A stretch of 64,000 nucleotides of DNA from Eubacterium sp. AF16-48 (GCF_003479405.1 NZ_QUHB01000001.1:310001-374000), one strand, 5' to 3'; shown: positions 44,008-54,489, numbered from the stretch's first letter. A program made the numbers and translations. The notes: generated by a model from the sequence alone, not told the origin.

Positions 44008-46962
44008 TTATTTACCTTTTACAATTATGTTACTCCAATCGTAATCAACTTTTGTATATCCCGGAGTTACAACATTTAAAATCTTTTCGTAAAGATAATT
44101 ATGTCCTGAATATGTAATCATTTTCTTTTGCTGATATAAAACATTTGCCACGGAATATATTGACATTGTCTTAATATCACCATAAACATACTTACCGTTA
44201 TTTAACTTAGCATATGCTCTAACAGATATTTTACTGCTAAGCATTCCCGTACCGGAATTTCCATAAAGCATTGTCATGGTGTAACTTGTTGTGTTTACAT
44301 CATCTGAAAGCTTAAACGGATTCTTACCTTCATCTGTAGCTTTAGCTACTGTTACATACTGGTTCTGACTTCCAACGACCATATCACTCTCTGATATTCT
44401 GTCTGTTAAACCATATATAAGTCCTACCTCTGATGCTTCCTTGTCATCATCCTTAATAGAATAAATTGTTCTAAATCCCTCAAGAGTTGAACTAATCTGG
44501 TATCCGTTAATTGACAACTTCATATTTGTTGAAACAGGAGCTTCTGTAGTTGGCTGCTGAGTTGGTGCCTCTGTTGTTTCTTCAACACCCTGACCTTCTC
44601 CATCTTCAATAATAATATTATCAAAGTATGAGCTGTAATTTCCTGCATTTCCGCCATATGCTAATGCAACACCTACAATGCTCTTTCCTACAAGACTATC
44701 ACTGCCAAATGTAAATGAACAATCACTCCAGCTTCCTACATTTCCTTTGGTTGAAGATGAGCCCATTGAAACTCCATTTGAAGCAAATCCTCTTGCACTT
44801 ACGTAACTTCCGTCATCTAACAATAAATCAACATATGTATTTCTGCCTCCGTTATTTACTGCATACATAGAATATGAAAGCTTCATTCCCTTTTTAATTT
44901 TAATGGCAGTTTCAGAAATCTGATAAATATATGATGAATTATTTCCATTTCCGTTACCACTAAATGCTGCTAAATAATCACCTGTCTTTGCTGTATTATT
45001 CTTTACTATAGATGCATTACCACTGGCATTGCTTGATGAAAGAACCTTATTGTTCTTAAAACATGGGTCAACCGGATAATTGCCATTATACTTGGAATCA
45101 ACACATGTTACATATTTACTTTCAAAACTGTTTCTATAATAAATCGGTCCGTTAGAATGTGCCACAGGGACCTTGCTTACGGTACTTCTCTGACCTTTCA
45201 TCATCTTAATAGCTTCATTTACCACTCTCAGCTGGAAGTCAGATGAAAGCCAGTATCCGTCACAGCTTGCAGTTACAAAGTACTGATTTGTTGGAATATC
45301 AAAATAATCACTTGCATTCTTTGCAATGGCAGTTCCTTCATCATATTCATCAAACATAGCCACATAGAATGCATCAAGACCTCTTTGCTTTAACTTATAT
45401 GCCTGATTCCAGAATGTCTGACCTGCATTTCTTGCAATCATGTTAGGCTTTCCATTTTGCCATAATGTCCATGAAAATCCTGAGAACACAACAGGATAAT
45501 AATCCATATTATTATTTTTACAATATGTAATATCCGGATCTAAGTAGTTAGCGTAAATTGAATCAACACTTCCTTCATCTGCTCCTAATGCACCAACATA
45601 CCATGGTGAAATCATATCTGCCTGATTATAAATATCTATATACTGGCTCTGACTTCTCCATTCTCTTGGAACACCAATTATTACATAACAACCTCTGCTA
45701 TGGAAGAATCTAATGATTTCTTCGTAGTCAGCACGTCTGCTAGGTCTTGTATTTTCAGCATTGCTGAATCCAAATCCCCATACACATACAACAGGCTTTC
45801 CGTCTACTGTAGCATATGCGTTAGAGTTTAACATTTCAAGAGACTGCTCAATATTGTACACCCAGTCAAACTTCATATCCTTAACATATGAACTAATTGA
45901 AGTTGTATCGCTTGAATCAGTAATCTGGCTGCCACCACTTATGTCATACATAACATACATAAGTCTGTTGTTAGCTTCAGCAGCATTCTGAATTTTCTTA
46001 AGCTGTGTTGCTTCCTGGGTAGCTGTAATTGTTCTACCTGTAAGACCACCAACGAAACGCTGTATTGCAGCTCCGTCTATTCCATACTGATTCATCCATT
46101 TAAAGTGAGTATCAATAACATCCTTTGTATTTGAATCAAATAACTTTGTTGACTTTCCGTTTCCTAAATTAGAAAAACCTGTTTGTGCCAATGAGCTTTC
46201 GGCATATTCAGTTACATCCGGGAAATAATCTATTGAAATCTTTCCCGGTCTTGGCCAGTTAGTTCCATCAGCATCTGCATCACCATATGCATAATGCTGC
46301 CATGAATTATACTGTCCACCGGTTCCAAACCATCCCTGATATCCTGCAAAGGATTTTCCTTTGAACTCTGAATTTGCAGTTCCCCCGGTTCTCTTTCCAA
46401 GAGGTTCTGCGTCAGGGTTTACTGACTGCTTAGTTAATTTAATGCTAGAGATGGTTGTACCTGAATTTCCTCTTCCCCAAATTCTAAAGTCGCATCCTCC
46501 GTTTTGTGCTTTTTTGAATGATGCATCATCTATACATACCGTTGTTGTAACCCATGTAAGTGAATTTGACTTATTTATGGTAGCCTGCTTATAATTACTG
46601 CCTGTTGCATTATACTGAACCTGGAAAAAGTCATTTCCTTCATCATAGTATGTAACCTCCACAAACAAATCATTATCACTTTGTGTTATTGCATTATTTT
46701 CAACCTTAAAATATGCATATTTATTGTTTGGTATAAGTCTTCCTGATTTACCTTCCTTTGAAACTTTATAGGTATAAGCTTCAGCACTTGTGTTTGAATC
46801 ATCAACAAATGCCAAATTCTGACCTACATAATTTCCCGATGTAAAATCTCCTGATGCTGACACATCAGTTGCTTTAACTTCTGTAGTTACTAATGTCTGT
46901 GCCATTCCCGGCATAGTAAATAACATAGCTAAAGACAAAATAATCGAAAAAATTCTTCTCAT
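44008..46962 (-). CDS. Secreted GH99-like (GH71/99) glycoside hydrolase with accessory domains
   Basis: 984 residues. Signal peptide (about 1-22, ending GMAQ). Residues about 35-180 look like a carbohydrate-binding beta-sandwich. The catalytic part (about 200-610) begins GKSFAGYQGWFGTGG, has MYVMYDISGG, MISPWYVGALG, YPVVFSGFSWTLWQNG and a late FYVAMFDEYDEGTA, as in GH99-like proteins (alpha-mannan or related substrates). A second sandwich domain, a Thr/Pro linker (TTEAPTQQPTTEAP) and a further C-terminal module follow. Substrate unproven; no sugar transporter is nearby. The ATG at 46962 has GGAGG eight bases upstream, which rules out the ATG five codons earlier. Confidence 0.85.
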   Translation of the reverse strand: MRRIFSIILSLAMLFTMPGMAQTLVTTEVKATDVSASGDFTSGNYVGQNLAFVDDSNTSAEAYTYKVSKEGKSGRLIPNNKYAYFKVENNAITQSDNDLFVEVTYYDEGNDFFQVQYNATGSNYKQATINKSNSLTWVTTTVCIDDASFKKAQNGGCDFRIWGRGNSGTTISSIKLTKQSVNPDAEPLGKRTGGTANSEFKGKSFAGYQGWFGTGGQYNSWQHYAYGDADADGTNWPRPGKISIDYFPDVTEYAESSLAQTGFSNLGNGKSTKLFDSNTKDVIDTHFKWMNQYGIDGAAIQRFVGGLTGRTITATQEATQLKKIQNAAEANNRLMYVMYDISGGSQITDSSDTTSISSYVKDMKFDWVYNIEQSLEMLNSNAYATVDGKPVVCVWGFGFSNAENTRPSRRADYEEIIRFFHSRGCYVIIGVPREWRSQSQYIDIYNQADMISPWYVGALGADEGSVDSIYANYLDPDITYCKNNNMDYYPVVFSGFSWTLWQNGKPNMIARNAGQTFWNQAYKLKQRGLDAFYVAMFDEYDEGTAIAKNASDYFDIPTNQYFVTASCDGYWLSSDFQLRVVNEAIKMMKGQRSTVSKVPVAHSNGPIYYRNSFESKYVTCVDSKYNGNYPVDPCFKNNKVLSSSNASGNASIVKNNTAKTGDYLAAFSGNGNGNNSSYIYQISETAIKIKKGMKLSYSMYAVNNGGRNTYVDLLLDDGSYVSARGFASNGVSMGSSSTKGNVGSWSDCSFTFGSDSLVGKSIVGVALAYGGNAGNYSSYFDNIIIEDGEGQGVEETTEAPTQQPTTEAPVSTNMKLSINGYQISSTLEGFRTIYSIKDDDKEASEVGLIYGLTDRISESDMVVGSQNQYVTVAKATDEGKNPFKLSDDVNTTSYTMTMLYGNSGTGMLSSKISVRAYAKLNNGKYVYGDIKTMSIYSVANVLYQQKKMITYSGHNYLYEKILNVVTPGYTKVDYDWSNIIVKGK

Positions 46963-47019
46963 ATCTTTTTCCTCCATAATTTTTTAATAAGTTAAACGTT
47001 CAACCTCTTTATTTATTAA

Positions 47020-47048
47020 TATTAACATTTATATATTTAATAGACAAG
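47020..47048 (-). promoter_or_regulatory. Candidate promoter of the GH99-like gene
   Basis: Minus strand: -35 TTGTCT (47043-47048), 17-base spacer, -10 TAATAT (47020-47025), about 58 bases before the ATG. Moderate match. No cre-like operator recognised near it. Confidence 0.5.
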
Positions 47049-47094
47049 CATGTTTTAGGAAAAAGTCACAATTATTTTGTCATTTATACGTTTT

Positions 47095-48561
47095 TTACAG
47101 CACAATGCATATAACTCCCCTACTTTGGTCATTAGTAATCTTCTCAATTGTTCCCTGCATTCTTGACTGGGTTTCCTCTGTTAAATTATTTATTTTCGTC
47201 ATTATTCCTTCATCTACAATCTGACCTATGGATTTTCCAAAAATATTTGTTTCCCAGATATTATCTTCGCTTTCTTTGTTATTAATAAAGTCAATTAAAT
47301 CCTTTGCCTGCTCCTCACTCCCTATAATAGGAGATATTTCCGTTAAAATATTTGCTTTAACAAAATGTATCGAAGGCGCAGTTGCCTTGATTTTTACCCC
47401 ATATTTATTGCCACTTCTGATAAGCTCCGGATTTTCAAGAACAATTTCTTCCTTATCCGGTGTGACAATGCCGTATCCGGTATTTCTCACTTTGCTTATT
47501 GCCTCATTGACCTTAATGTAATTGCTTCTCTGGGAAGCCATCTCCCTTACCATTTTTATAAGTTGGAGCTGATTCTCAATTTTGGTTCCTGTCATGTTTG
47601 TCAGCATATCGTAATAATATTTTTCATCTATATCATAATTAAATACCAGTTTTCCATTAGAAAGTTCAACTGAAGCCATTTGTGCCCCTTTAATATACTC
47701 TCCGTCAGGCTGAAGCTTTAACTTCTTAATATCCTTTATTTTAATAATTTTTGAAAGTACATCTTTAGAGAAATTCACAATATACTTCATAAGTTCATTT
47801 TCAAAATCCATAATTTCCAGCCATTTCGGTACATTGTAAACAATCTCCGTTATAGGAAATTCAAACAAAATATTTTCCAGTATGTTATTTACATCCATTT
47901 CATTCAATCTAAGGCAGTTTATGGCCAATGTGGACACGTTATATTTTGCTGCAATTTCTGCCGTTAAAGCCTGACATTCATTAGATGTAGGGTCTAAGGA
48001 ATTTACCAAAATTATAAAAGGCTTATTTATACTCATTAATTCCTTTACCGTTTTATCCAAAGCCCTGTTATACGCCTCCGGCTCTATGTCGGTAAAGCTT
48101 CCGTCACACGTTATGACAACACCTATTGTTGAATGTTCTGAAATAACCTTTTCTGTCCCAATTTCAGCCGCCTTGGAAAAAGGAATATCGTAATCAAACC
48201 ATGGTGTCTTTACCATCCGCTCTTTGTCATCTTCCATATGTCCCGTGGCTCCATCTACCATAAATCCCACACAATCAATAAGCCTTACCTTTACATCTGC
48301 TTTCCCACCGATTTTAATGGCAACAGCATTGTTAGGAATAAATTTAGGCTCTGTAGTCATAATTGTTTTTCCTGAAGACGACTGGGGAAGTTCATCCATT
48401 GTTCTTTTTACCTCATTATCATCTTCAATATTTGGAACAATTGCCACATCCATAAAATTCTTAATAAAAGTTGACTTTCCTGTTCTCACCGGCCCTACAA
48501 CACCTATGTAAATCTCTCCATTTGTTCGTTTTTCTATGTCTTTATATACGTTAAAATCCAT
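47095..48561 (-). CDS. spoIVA: Stage IV sporulation protein A (spore coat morphogenetic ATPase)
   Basis: Cytoskeletal ATPase that polymerises on the forespore outer membrane as the basement layer of the coat. 488 residues. Walker A GVVGPVRTGKSTFIKNFM near residue 20, TTEPKFIPNNAV, VRLIDCVGFMVDGATGHMED, and KPFIILVNSLDP; the short C-terminal end (GVICIVL) is where membrane attachment occurs in Bacillus. The ATG at 48561 lies behind GGAGG; the longer frame overlaps that site. The ribosome site is buried in a strong hairpin shared with the end of the upstream gene. Confidence 0.97.
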   Translation of the reverse strand: MDFNVYKDIEKRTNGEIYIGVVGPVRTGKSTFIKNFMDVAIVPNIEDDNEVKRTMDELPQSSSGKTIMTTEPKFIPNNAVAIKIGGKADVKVRLIDCVGFMVDGATGHMEDDKERMVKTPWFDYDIPFSKAAEIGTEKVISEHSTIGVVITCDGSFTDIEPEAYNRALDKTVKELMSINKPFIILVNSLDPTSNECQALTAEIAAKYNVSTLAINCLRLNEMDVNNILENILFEFPITEIVYNVPKWLEIMDFENELMKYIVNFSKDVLSKIIKIKDIKKLKLQPDGEYIKGAQMASVELSNGKLVFNYDIDEKYYYDMLTNMTGTKIENQLQLIKMVREMASQRSNYIKVNEAISKVRNTGYGIVTPDKEEIVLENPELIRSGNKYGVKIKATAPSIHFVKANILTEISPIIGSEEQAKDLIDFINNKESEDNIWETNIFGKSIGQIVDEGIMTKINNLTEETQSRMQGTIEKITNDQSRGVICIVL

Positions 48562-48565
48562 AAAA

Positions 48566-48611
48566 AATCCTCCTTGCATATATTAATACTAAAATATACG
48601 CAAAGAGGATT
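48566..48611 (-). promoter_or_regulatory. 19-bp hairpin overlapping the spoIVA ribosome site (also the cls terminator)
   Basis: Minus-strand transcript: a 19-base arm (48593-48611), an 8-base loop, and a second 19-base arm (48566-48584) pair throughout with only two G-U wobbles. The second arm contains GGAGG, the spoIVA ribosome site, and six T residues with the start codon follow directly. It begins 7 bases after the cls stop, so it has the form of an intrinsic terminator for cls and would hide the spoIVA ribosome site in any read-through RNA. Confidence 0.8.
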
Positions 48612-48618
48612 GTTTTTA

Positions 48619-50187
48619 TTACATAAGAGGTGCTAAAAGTCTTAAAACTTTTCCACACGCCTTATATAATACCGGCCTGTTTCTGCACTCTATAAGAGAT
48701 ACCTTTTTAGAGTCCTTTAACATTTGCTGGTAATCTTCTTCAATATCTAAAATTGTCTTGTTTTTATAAATAAAACATCCGTTTTCAAAATGTAGAAACA
48801 AACTTCTGTAATCAAGATTTATGGTTCCTACTGTAGCCTTTTCATCATCACTGATAAACATTTTGGCGTGGGTAAATCCCGGAGTATACTCATATATTTC
48901 AACTCCCGCTTCAATTAACTCACTGTAATAGGTTCTTGCTAAGCAAAATGCATATGCCTTATCAGGTATTCCCGGCATTACAATTTTTACATCAACCCCA
49001 CGCTTTGCAGCAAATTTAAGGGATGACATCATAACATTATCAATTACAAGGTATGGAGTTACAATATGTAAATATCTGTTTGCAGTATTTATTATGTGCA
49101 AATACACTGACTCTCCAACATGTTCCTTCCCAAATGGATCATCTCCATAGCCAATAACATAACCGTTATTTGGGAATTTATAAGGAATATCAATGTCTAA
49201 ATATCTGTCAAAATTTCCTATGGTCTTTTCAGTTACATTCCACATTTGCAAAAACATAAGGGTAAAGCTTTTAGCAGCATCCCCTCTGAGCATAACTGCC
49301 GTATCCTTCCAGTAACCGAATCGTTCCACTATATTCATATATTCATCAGCTAAATTTATGCCCCCTGTAAATGCCACCTTGCCGTCAATAACCAAAACCT
49401 TACGGTGATCCCTGTTATTTTGCTGGGTGGTAAAAAACGGTCTTGCTGGAGCAAAGGTTTTAGACTTAATGCCTTTTCTTCTTAACTTCTTAAAATATCC
49501 TACAGGAAGCTTTGTAAGGGAACATAACCCATCATACATTACACGGACTTCAACCCCCTGCTGTACTTTCTTTTCAAGGACTCTTAAAATGGAATTCCAA
49601 ACTCTTCCTTCCTCAATAATAAAGTACTCCATAAATATAAAATCCTGTGCTTCCTCTAACTGCTCAATTAATGCCTTATACTTGGCTTCACCACAGTTAA
49701 AATATGTAACTTCCGTATTTCTATATACCGGGCATCCTGTGTTGTCGTATACATATTTAGCAATCATGGACACCTGTTTATCCTGAATCTGCAAATCATT
49801 GTATATATTCTGGTCAGGAATTAAATATCTGTCTGACCTTACGTCAATATGTTCAAGTTTTTTCTTAAGCAAAATTGACCCCGGCTGTAGCATAAAATAA
49901 AGATACATCAATATCCCAAATGCCGGAACAATCATAATGAATATAACCCAGATAAGCTTCATGGTAGGGTCTGATTTATCATTTACAATATATATAACTA
50001 CAAGAATCTGTAAAATTGTAATGCAATAGGACATTCCTTTACTTAAAGAAGCATTGTATGCCAAAGCCATAAACACTCCTACCTGCAATGCCACCATAAG
50101 ACCGAATATGAAAATACGGCTAAAGAGAAATGCCGCAAGTCCTTTTTTTCCTTTGTGCTCAGGTTTATTTATTTTCCTATGTTCCAT
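48619..50187 (-). CDS. cls: Cardiolipin synthase (phospholipase D type)
   Basis: 522 residues. Two N-terminal helices (about 20-75), then a domain with two HKD motifs: NRDHRKVLVIDGKVAFTGGI and FTHAKMFISDDEKATVGTIN. Joins two phosphatidylglycerols to make cardiolipin. The normal size is 480-520. Upstream are plsY and gpsA, so three steps of phospholipid supply are clustered. Ribosome site GGAGG. Confidence 0.94.
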   Translation of the reverse strand: MEHRKINKPEHKGKKGLAAFLFSRIFIFGLMVALQVGVFMALAYNASLSKGMSYCITILQILVVIYIVNDKSDPTMKLIWVIFIMIVPAFGILMYLYFMLQPGSILLKKKLEHIDVRSDRYLIPDQNIYNDLQIQDKQVSMIAKYVYDNTGCPVYRNTEVTYFNCGEAKYKALIEQLEEAQDFIFMEYFIIEEGRVWNSILRVLEKKVQQGVEVRVMYDGLCSLTKLPVGYFKKLRRKGIKSKTFAPARPFFTTQQNNRDHRKVLVIDGKVAFTGGINLADEYMNIVERFGYWKDTAVMLRGDAAKSFTLMFLQMWNVTEKTIGNFDRYLDIDIPYKFPNNGYVIGYGDDPFGKEHVGESVYLHIINTANRYLHIVTPYLVIDNVMMSSLKFAAKRGVDVKIVMPGIPDKAYAFCLARTYYSELIEAGVEIYEYTPGFTHAKMFISDDEKATVGTINLDYRSLFLHFENGCFIYKNKTILDIEEDYQQMLKDSKKVSLIECRNRPVLYKACGKVLRLLAPLM

Positions 50188-50253
50188 AAAACCTCCATAG
50201 TTATAATTGTTATAAATTCAGGTTAAATAAATATGATTTAAGTATCATAAGAC

Positions 50254-51267
50254 TTATTCATCCCACTGCAAATCCCTATATTCGTTTGTCTGCTCTCTTT
50301 CCATTAATTCCCACATTCCGTCAATAGCAGTTTTTCCCTCAAACAAAACCTGATTAACCGCCTCAATAATAGGAACGCTGACATTATATTTTCTTGCAAG
50401 CTCTAATGCCGCCTTAGCTGATACAGCACCCTCTACTACCATTTTTACTTCTTTTACAGCCTCATCAAGGGTATAGCCTTTACCAATAAGCACACCGGCT
50501 CTTCTGTTTCTTGAATGTTTACTGTTACATGTAACAATTAAATCCCCGATTCCTGAAAGTCCGTAAAAAGTCTTGGCATTGCCCCCCATTTCAACGCCTA
50601 ATTGTGTGATTTCCTTTATTCCACGGGTAATAAGGGCAGCTTCCGTATTATCTCCAAAACCCAATCCATCAATAATTCCCGCAGCTAAAGCTATAACGTT
50701 TTTAAGGGAACCGCCTAATTCTATGCTTTTTCTGTCAGGGCTTATATAGGTTCTAAAAACCTTATTGGCAAACAGATTCTGAACTTTCAAGGCAACTTTG
50801 AATTTTTTAGCCCCAACAACCACTACTGTAGGTATGTTTCTTGCCACTTCTTCTGCGTGACTTGGCCCTGATAAAACCACAGCCTCTACTCCCGGAATTT
50901 CCTGTTCAATAATTTCCGTCATTGTGTCAAAGGTTTCATTTTCTATACCCTTTGCCACATCAACAACTATCTGACCTTCATCTACATAGGGTTTTAACAG
51001 TTTTGAAGTGCTTCTTACATAGGAGGATGCCACTGCCATAACAATCATTTCCTTGTCCTTTGCAGCCTCTTCCATACTGTTTGTAATATGAATTGCTTCG
51101 GGAATCTTAATTCCCGGAAGGCATATTTTATTTTCCCTGTCATTTGTAAGCTCGTCTACTTCTTTTTGAAGAAATGACCACAAAGTAACATCATTTCCAT
51201 TTTCATATAAAACCTTTGCTAAAGCGATAGCCCATCCGCCACCGCCAAGTACTGCAACTTTAGCCAT
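50254..51267 (-). CDS. gpsA: Glycerol-3-phosphate dehydrogenase [NAD(P)+]
   Basis: Reduces dihydroxyacetone phosphate to sn-glycerol-3-phosphate for phospholipid synthesis. 337 residues. Nucleotide-binding start VAVLGGGGWAIALAKVL, LSGPSHAEEVARNIPTVVVV, catalytic-lysine segment ELGGSLKNVIALAAGI, then GLSGIGDLIVTC and SRNRRAG. The ATG at 51267 follows AAAGGAGG. It overlaps the end of plsY by eight bases, so the product and the enzyme that acylates it are coupled. Confidence 0.97.
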   Translation of the reverse strand: MAKVAVLGGGGWAIALAKVLYENGNDVTLWSFLQKEVDELTNDRENKICLPGIKIPEAIHITNSMEEAAKDKEMIVMAVASSYVRSTSKLLKPYVDEGQIVVDVAKGIENETFDTMTEIIEQEIPGVEAVVLSGPSHAEEVARNIPTVVVVGAKKFKVALKVQNLFANKVFRTYISPDRKSIELGGSLKNVIALAAGIIDGLGFGDNTEAALITRGIKEITQLGVEMGGNAKTFYGLSGIGDLIVTCNSKHSRNRRAGVLIGKGYTLDEAVKEVKMVVEGAVSAKAALELARKYNVSVPIIEAVNQVLFEGKTAIDGMWELMEREQTNEYRDLQWDE

Positions 51268-51928
51268 TGCTTTCCTCCTTTTTATGACCGATTTTTCTCT
51301 CAGTTCCATTTAAAAGACGCTTAATATTTTCTTTATGTCTTATAAAAGAAAGAGCAGTCATAATGAAAACTAAAATATAAGCTTCTATTTTATCATTGCT
51401 ATGGAGGTTATGTACCATTCCCAACTGTCCCCATACAATCATTTCAATAAAAAATCCCGTCATCATGCAAAGAGAACTAAATGATACATATTTTGTGAGA
51501 TAAAGGGCTATAAAGAATGTCAAAAAGCCCATTATAACAAACTTCCAGTCAAAAAATGATATTGCAAAAATCACTCCTGATGATGCCGCTATTCCCTTTC
51601 CCCCTTTAAAATTCATATAAAAAGGAAAATTGTGTCCCAGAACTACTCCAAGTCCCGTATATAAAGCAATAACCATCATGCTGTCACTACATACCTTTCC
51701 AAACATAAATGATGTAAGGATAATGGCAAAAACAGCCTTTAGGGCATCCCCAAAATATGTTATAAATCCATATTTTTTACCTAAAGTTCTCATGGTATTG
51801 GTAGTTCCTGAATTACCACTGCCATAATCCCTTATATCTATATTATGCATTTTCCCAATGATAAATCCCGTCTGAAACAAACCGAAAACATATCCTATTA
51901 TAATACAAAGTGCCTTTTGTAAAACCAT
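51260..51928 (-). CDS. plsY: Glycerol-3-phosphate acyltransferase PlsY
   Basis: Membrane acyltransferase using acyl-phosphate to make lysophosphatidate. 222 residues, five or so helices, with the three PlsY motifs: GSGNSGTTNTMRTLG, GHNFPFYMNFKGGKGIAASS, and a later loop. The C-terminal tail (KRLLNGTERKIGHKKEE) is charged. Its ATG overlaps the der stop by one base (TAATG), and its end overlaps gpsA. Confidence 0.96.
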   Translation of the reverse strand: MVLQKALCIIIGYVFGLFQTGFIIGKMHNIDIRDYGSGNSGTTNTMRTLGKKYGFITYFGDALKAVFAIILTSFMFGKVCSDSMMVIALYTGLGVVLGHNFPFYMNFKGGKGIAASSGVIFAISFFDWKFVIMGFLTFFIALYLTKYVSFSSLCMMTGFFIEMIVWGQLGMVHNLHSNDKIEAYILVFIMTALSFIRHKENIKRLLNGTERKIGHKKEESNG

Positions 51929-53250
51929 TACTTCTCCTTCCTTTCCCTGATAATAAATCTAAGAGGAGTTCCCTTAAATCCAAATGCTTCACGAATCTTA
52001 TTTTCAATATATCTTGTGTAAGAAAAGTGCATTAATTCTTTGTCATTTACAAAAATAACAAATGTAGGTGGTTTTACCGCAACCTGAGTAATATAAAACA
52101 GTTTTAATCTCTTACCCTTATCTGATGGTGGTTGCTGCATAGCAACTGCCTCTGCCATAATTTCATTAAGTATTCCTGTTTCAACTCTCATTGAATGATT
52201 TTCAATTACAAAATCAATCATGTCAAAAAGCTTGTATAATCTCTGTCCTGTTAAAGCTGAAATAAACATAATTTCCGCATATGGCATAAAAGATAAAATT
52301 TGTCTTACTTTATTACTATATTCATAAACCGTTTTGTCATTCTTTTCTATGGCATCCCATTTATTTACTGCAATAATGACACCTTTACCGTTTTCATGGG
52401 CAATACCTGCTATTTTAGCATCCTGCTCCGTTACTCCTTCAATGGCATCAATTACAATAACCACCACATCGGCACGTTCCACTGCAGTAACGGTTCTTAT
52501 AATACTGTATTTTTCAATTTCTTCCTTTACCTTTGATTTTCTTCTAAGTCCTGCCGTATCTATAAATACATATTCCCTTCCGTTCCATTTAACGTCTGTA
52601 TCAATGGCATCTCTTGTAGTTCCTGCAATATTAGAAACAATTACCCTGCTTTCTCCTGTAAGTTTGTTGATAATAGAGGACTTTCCTACATTTGGTTTTC
52701 CCACTATGGCAATTCGAGGTCTGTCATCATCCTCTGCCTCTAGCTTAAGAGATGCAAAATGCTCAGTAACCTTATCTAACATATCACCAAGTCCGCTTCT
52801 CTGGGCTGCTGAAATTGCTATAGGCTCCCCGATTCCCAAGTTATAAAACTCAAAAACATCGGCCATCATTTTATTGTAATTATCCACTTTATTTACTACA
52901 AGAATAACCGGTTTTCTGCTTCTTCTAAGCATATCTGCCACTTTTGCATCAGCATCAATAAGTCCCTGTTTTACATCTGTCATAAAAATTATAACATCTG
53001 CAGTATCTATGGCAATCTGCGCCTGTTCTCTCATTTGTGACAATATAATATCACTGCTGTCCGGCTCAATTCCTCCTGTATCAATTAATGTAAACTGGTG
53101 GTTAAGCCAGTCGATATCTGCATATATTCTATCTCTTGTTACCCCCGGAGTATCTTTTACTATTGAAATCATCTGACCTGCTAATGCATTAAATAATGTA
53201 GATTTTCCTACATTTGGTCTTCCAACTATAGCTACTATAGGTTTATTCAT
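51928..53250 (-). CDS. der: Ribosome-assembly GTPase Der (EngA)
   Basis: 440 residues with two tandem GTPase domains and a C-terminal KH-like domain. First G1 [11 protein letters not shown] and G3 DTGG; second G1 [11 protein letters not shown]3 DTAGLRRK and G4 NKWD; G4 of the first is VNKVD. Required for 50S subunit maturation. Full length. Confidence 0.98.
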   Translation of the reverse strand: MNKPIVAIVGRPNVGKSTLFNALAGQMISIVKDTPGVTRDRIYADIDWLNHQFTLIDTGGIEPDSSDIILSQMREQAQIAIDTADVIIFMTDVKQGLIDADAKVADMLRRSRKPVILVVNKVDNYNKMMADVFEFYNLGIGEPIAISAAQRSGLGDMLDKVTEHFASLKLEAEDDDRPRIAIVGKPNVGKSSIINKLTGESRVIVSNIAGTTRDAIDTDVKWNGREYVFIDTAGLRRKSKVKEEIEKYSIIRTVTAVERADVVVIVIDAIEGVTEQDAKIAGIAHENGKGVIIAVNKWDAIEKNDKTVYEYSNKVRQILSFMPYAEIMFISALTGQRLYKLFDMIDFVIENHSMRVETGILNEIMAEAVAMQQPPSDKGKRLKLFYITQVAVKPPTFVIFVNDKELMHFSYTRYIENKIREAFGFKGTPLRFIIRERKEK

Positions 53251-53269
53251 ATATACACCTCTCTGTTTA

Positions 53270-54124
53270 TCATTTATCTATACTTAAAAATGCAGCAAGA
53301 TTTCCTCTTCTGCCTTGTGTTGCCCTGTGGGAAAACATCATTTCCATGTTGTGACATGTACAAATATCCGGCATATGTATGTTTTCTTCGTATACACCAC
53401 ATTCCTTAAATATTATATAATTACATTCCCACAAATCCAACTGATATTTACCATTACCTTTATTAATTAAAATATCTTTTTCCCTACCCTTAAAAGCGGC
53501 TTCAAATTCAGTTGCCACATCTTCACTTACTTCGTAGCAGTCTCTGCATATTGAAGGTCCGATGCAGGCTATTACATCCTTAGGATTGGTTCCGTAAGTT
53601 TCTTTCATTAAATCCAAAGTAACCTTTCCTATTTTTCCTACAGTTCCTCTCCATCCTGAATGACTAAGCCCTATGGCTTTATTTTTAGTATCTACCATAT
53701 ACAAAGGAACACAGTCTGCAAAATATGTTGCCAATACAATTCCCTTTTCATTGGTTATCATTCCATCTACATCATCATAATCCCGTTCCCTGTAAATACC
53801 TTTGCCACAATCTTTTTTTGACACTATTTTTACATTTGTTGTGTGAGTCTGCTTACTTGCCACGATATTTTCAGGATTAAATCCAATGGCATTTGCAATA
53901 ATTTCATGGTTCTTTACAACATTTTCCGGCAAATCATTTCTTCCAAAGCCTAAATTCATGGTAGAAAGAACTCCCTCGCTTACCCCTCCAAGTCTGGTTG
54001 AAAATCCGTTTTTAAGCCACTTAATATCAGCAAGAGCCCTGTAAGATATATAAGGAACATTATCTTTAAAGTTAATCCTTGTACTATTTCTGTTTTCTTT
54101 ATTTAAAATAACTATATTTTTCAT
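53270..54124 (-). CDS. pgeF: PgeF/YfiH (LACC1-like) multicopper-fold purine nucleosidase family protein
   Basis: 284 residues. Conserved blocks include [33 protein letters not shown] with metal histidine, [33 protein letters not shown] and [11 protein letters not shown]. The family (YfiH, YlmD, LACC1) uses zinc-bound Cys/His to phosphorolyse or deaminate purine nucleosides, and has been linked to wall-precursor proofreading. Which activity applies here is not decided by the sequence. In Bacillus, ylmD stands next to ylmE; here it is in a separate operon. Confidence 0.9.
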   Translation of the reverse strand: MKNIVILNKENRNSTRINFKDNVPYISYRALADIKWLKNGFSTRLGGVSEGVLSTMNLGFGRNDLPENVVKNHEIIANAIGFNPENIVASKQTHTTNVKIVSKKDCGKGIYRERDYDDVDGMITNEKGIVLATYFADCVPLYMVDTKNKAIGLSHSGWRGTVGKIGKVTLDLMKETYGTNPKDVIACIGPSICRDCYEVSEDVATEFEAAFKGREKDILINKGNGKYQLDLWECNYIIFKECGVYEENIHMPDICTCHNMEMMFSHRATQGRRGNLAAFLSIDK

Positions 54125-54138
54125 TTATACCTCATCTA

Positions 54139-54489
54139 TTAAAATGAATTAAAACTGTTAAAAATATACTCAATATTATCACCCTGAATACTTATTACAT
54201 CAAAACTGCACTGGGTGTCTGAATATACCGGATTACAGGTAATAAACCACATTGCCGAATTATATATTTTATTCATTTTTGTCTTATTTACTGCCTCTTT
54301 TGCATATCCGTATTCAGTATTTTTTCTGTATTTTACCTCAATAAACCGCAATATATCTTCTTTTATGGCTATAATATCAATCTCACCCTTAGGGCATCTG
54401 AAATTTTTAACAATAACCGTAAAGCCATTATTTTTAAGATATTCTACTGCCTTTTCCTCATACAGACTGCCAATATTACGTTTGTTCAT
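54139..54489 (-). CDS. yraN: YraN/UPF0102-family nuclease-fold protein
   Basis: 116 residues. Restriction-endonuclease-like fold: GSLYEEKAVEYLKNNGF, VIVKNFRCPKGEIDIIAI with the catalytic E-x-D step, and FIEVKYRKNTEYG. Cellular role not established. Next to rnhB, its conserved neighbour in many bacteria. Confidence 0.92.
   Translation of the reverse strand: MNKRNIGSLYEEKAVEYLKNNGFTVIVKNFRCPKGEIDIIAIKEDILRFIEVKYRKNTEYGYAKEAVNKTKMNKIYNSAMWFITCNPVYSDTQCSFDVISIQGDNIEYIFNSFNSF

Noticed and set aside
49427..49786. Plus-strand frame of 119 codons opposite cls
   Set aside because: Shadow of cls, no ribosome site or recognisable domain.
52334..52846. Long plus-strand frame (170 codons) opposite der
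   Set aside because: It lies wholly within the der gene, has no ribosome site, and its Ser/Thr/Ile-rich product is typical of an antisense shadow.
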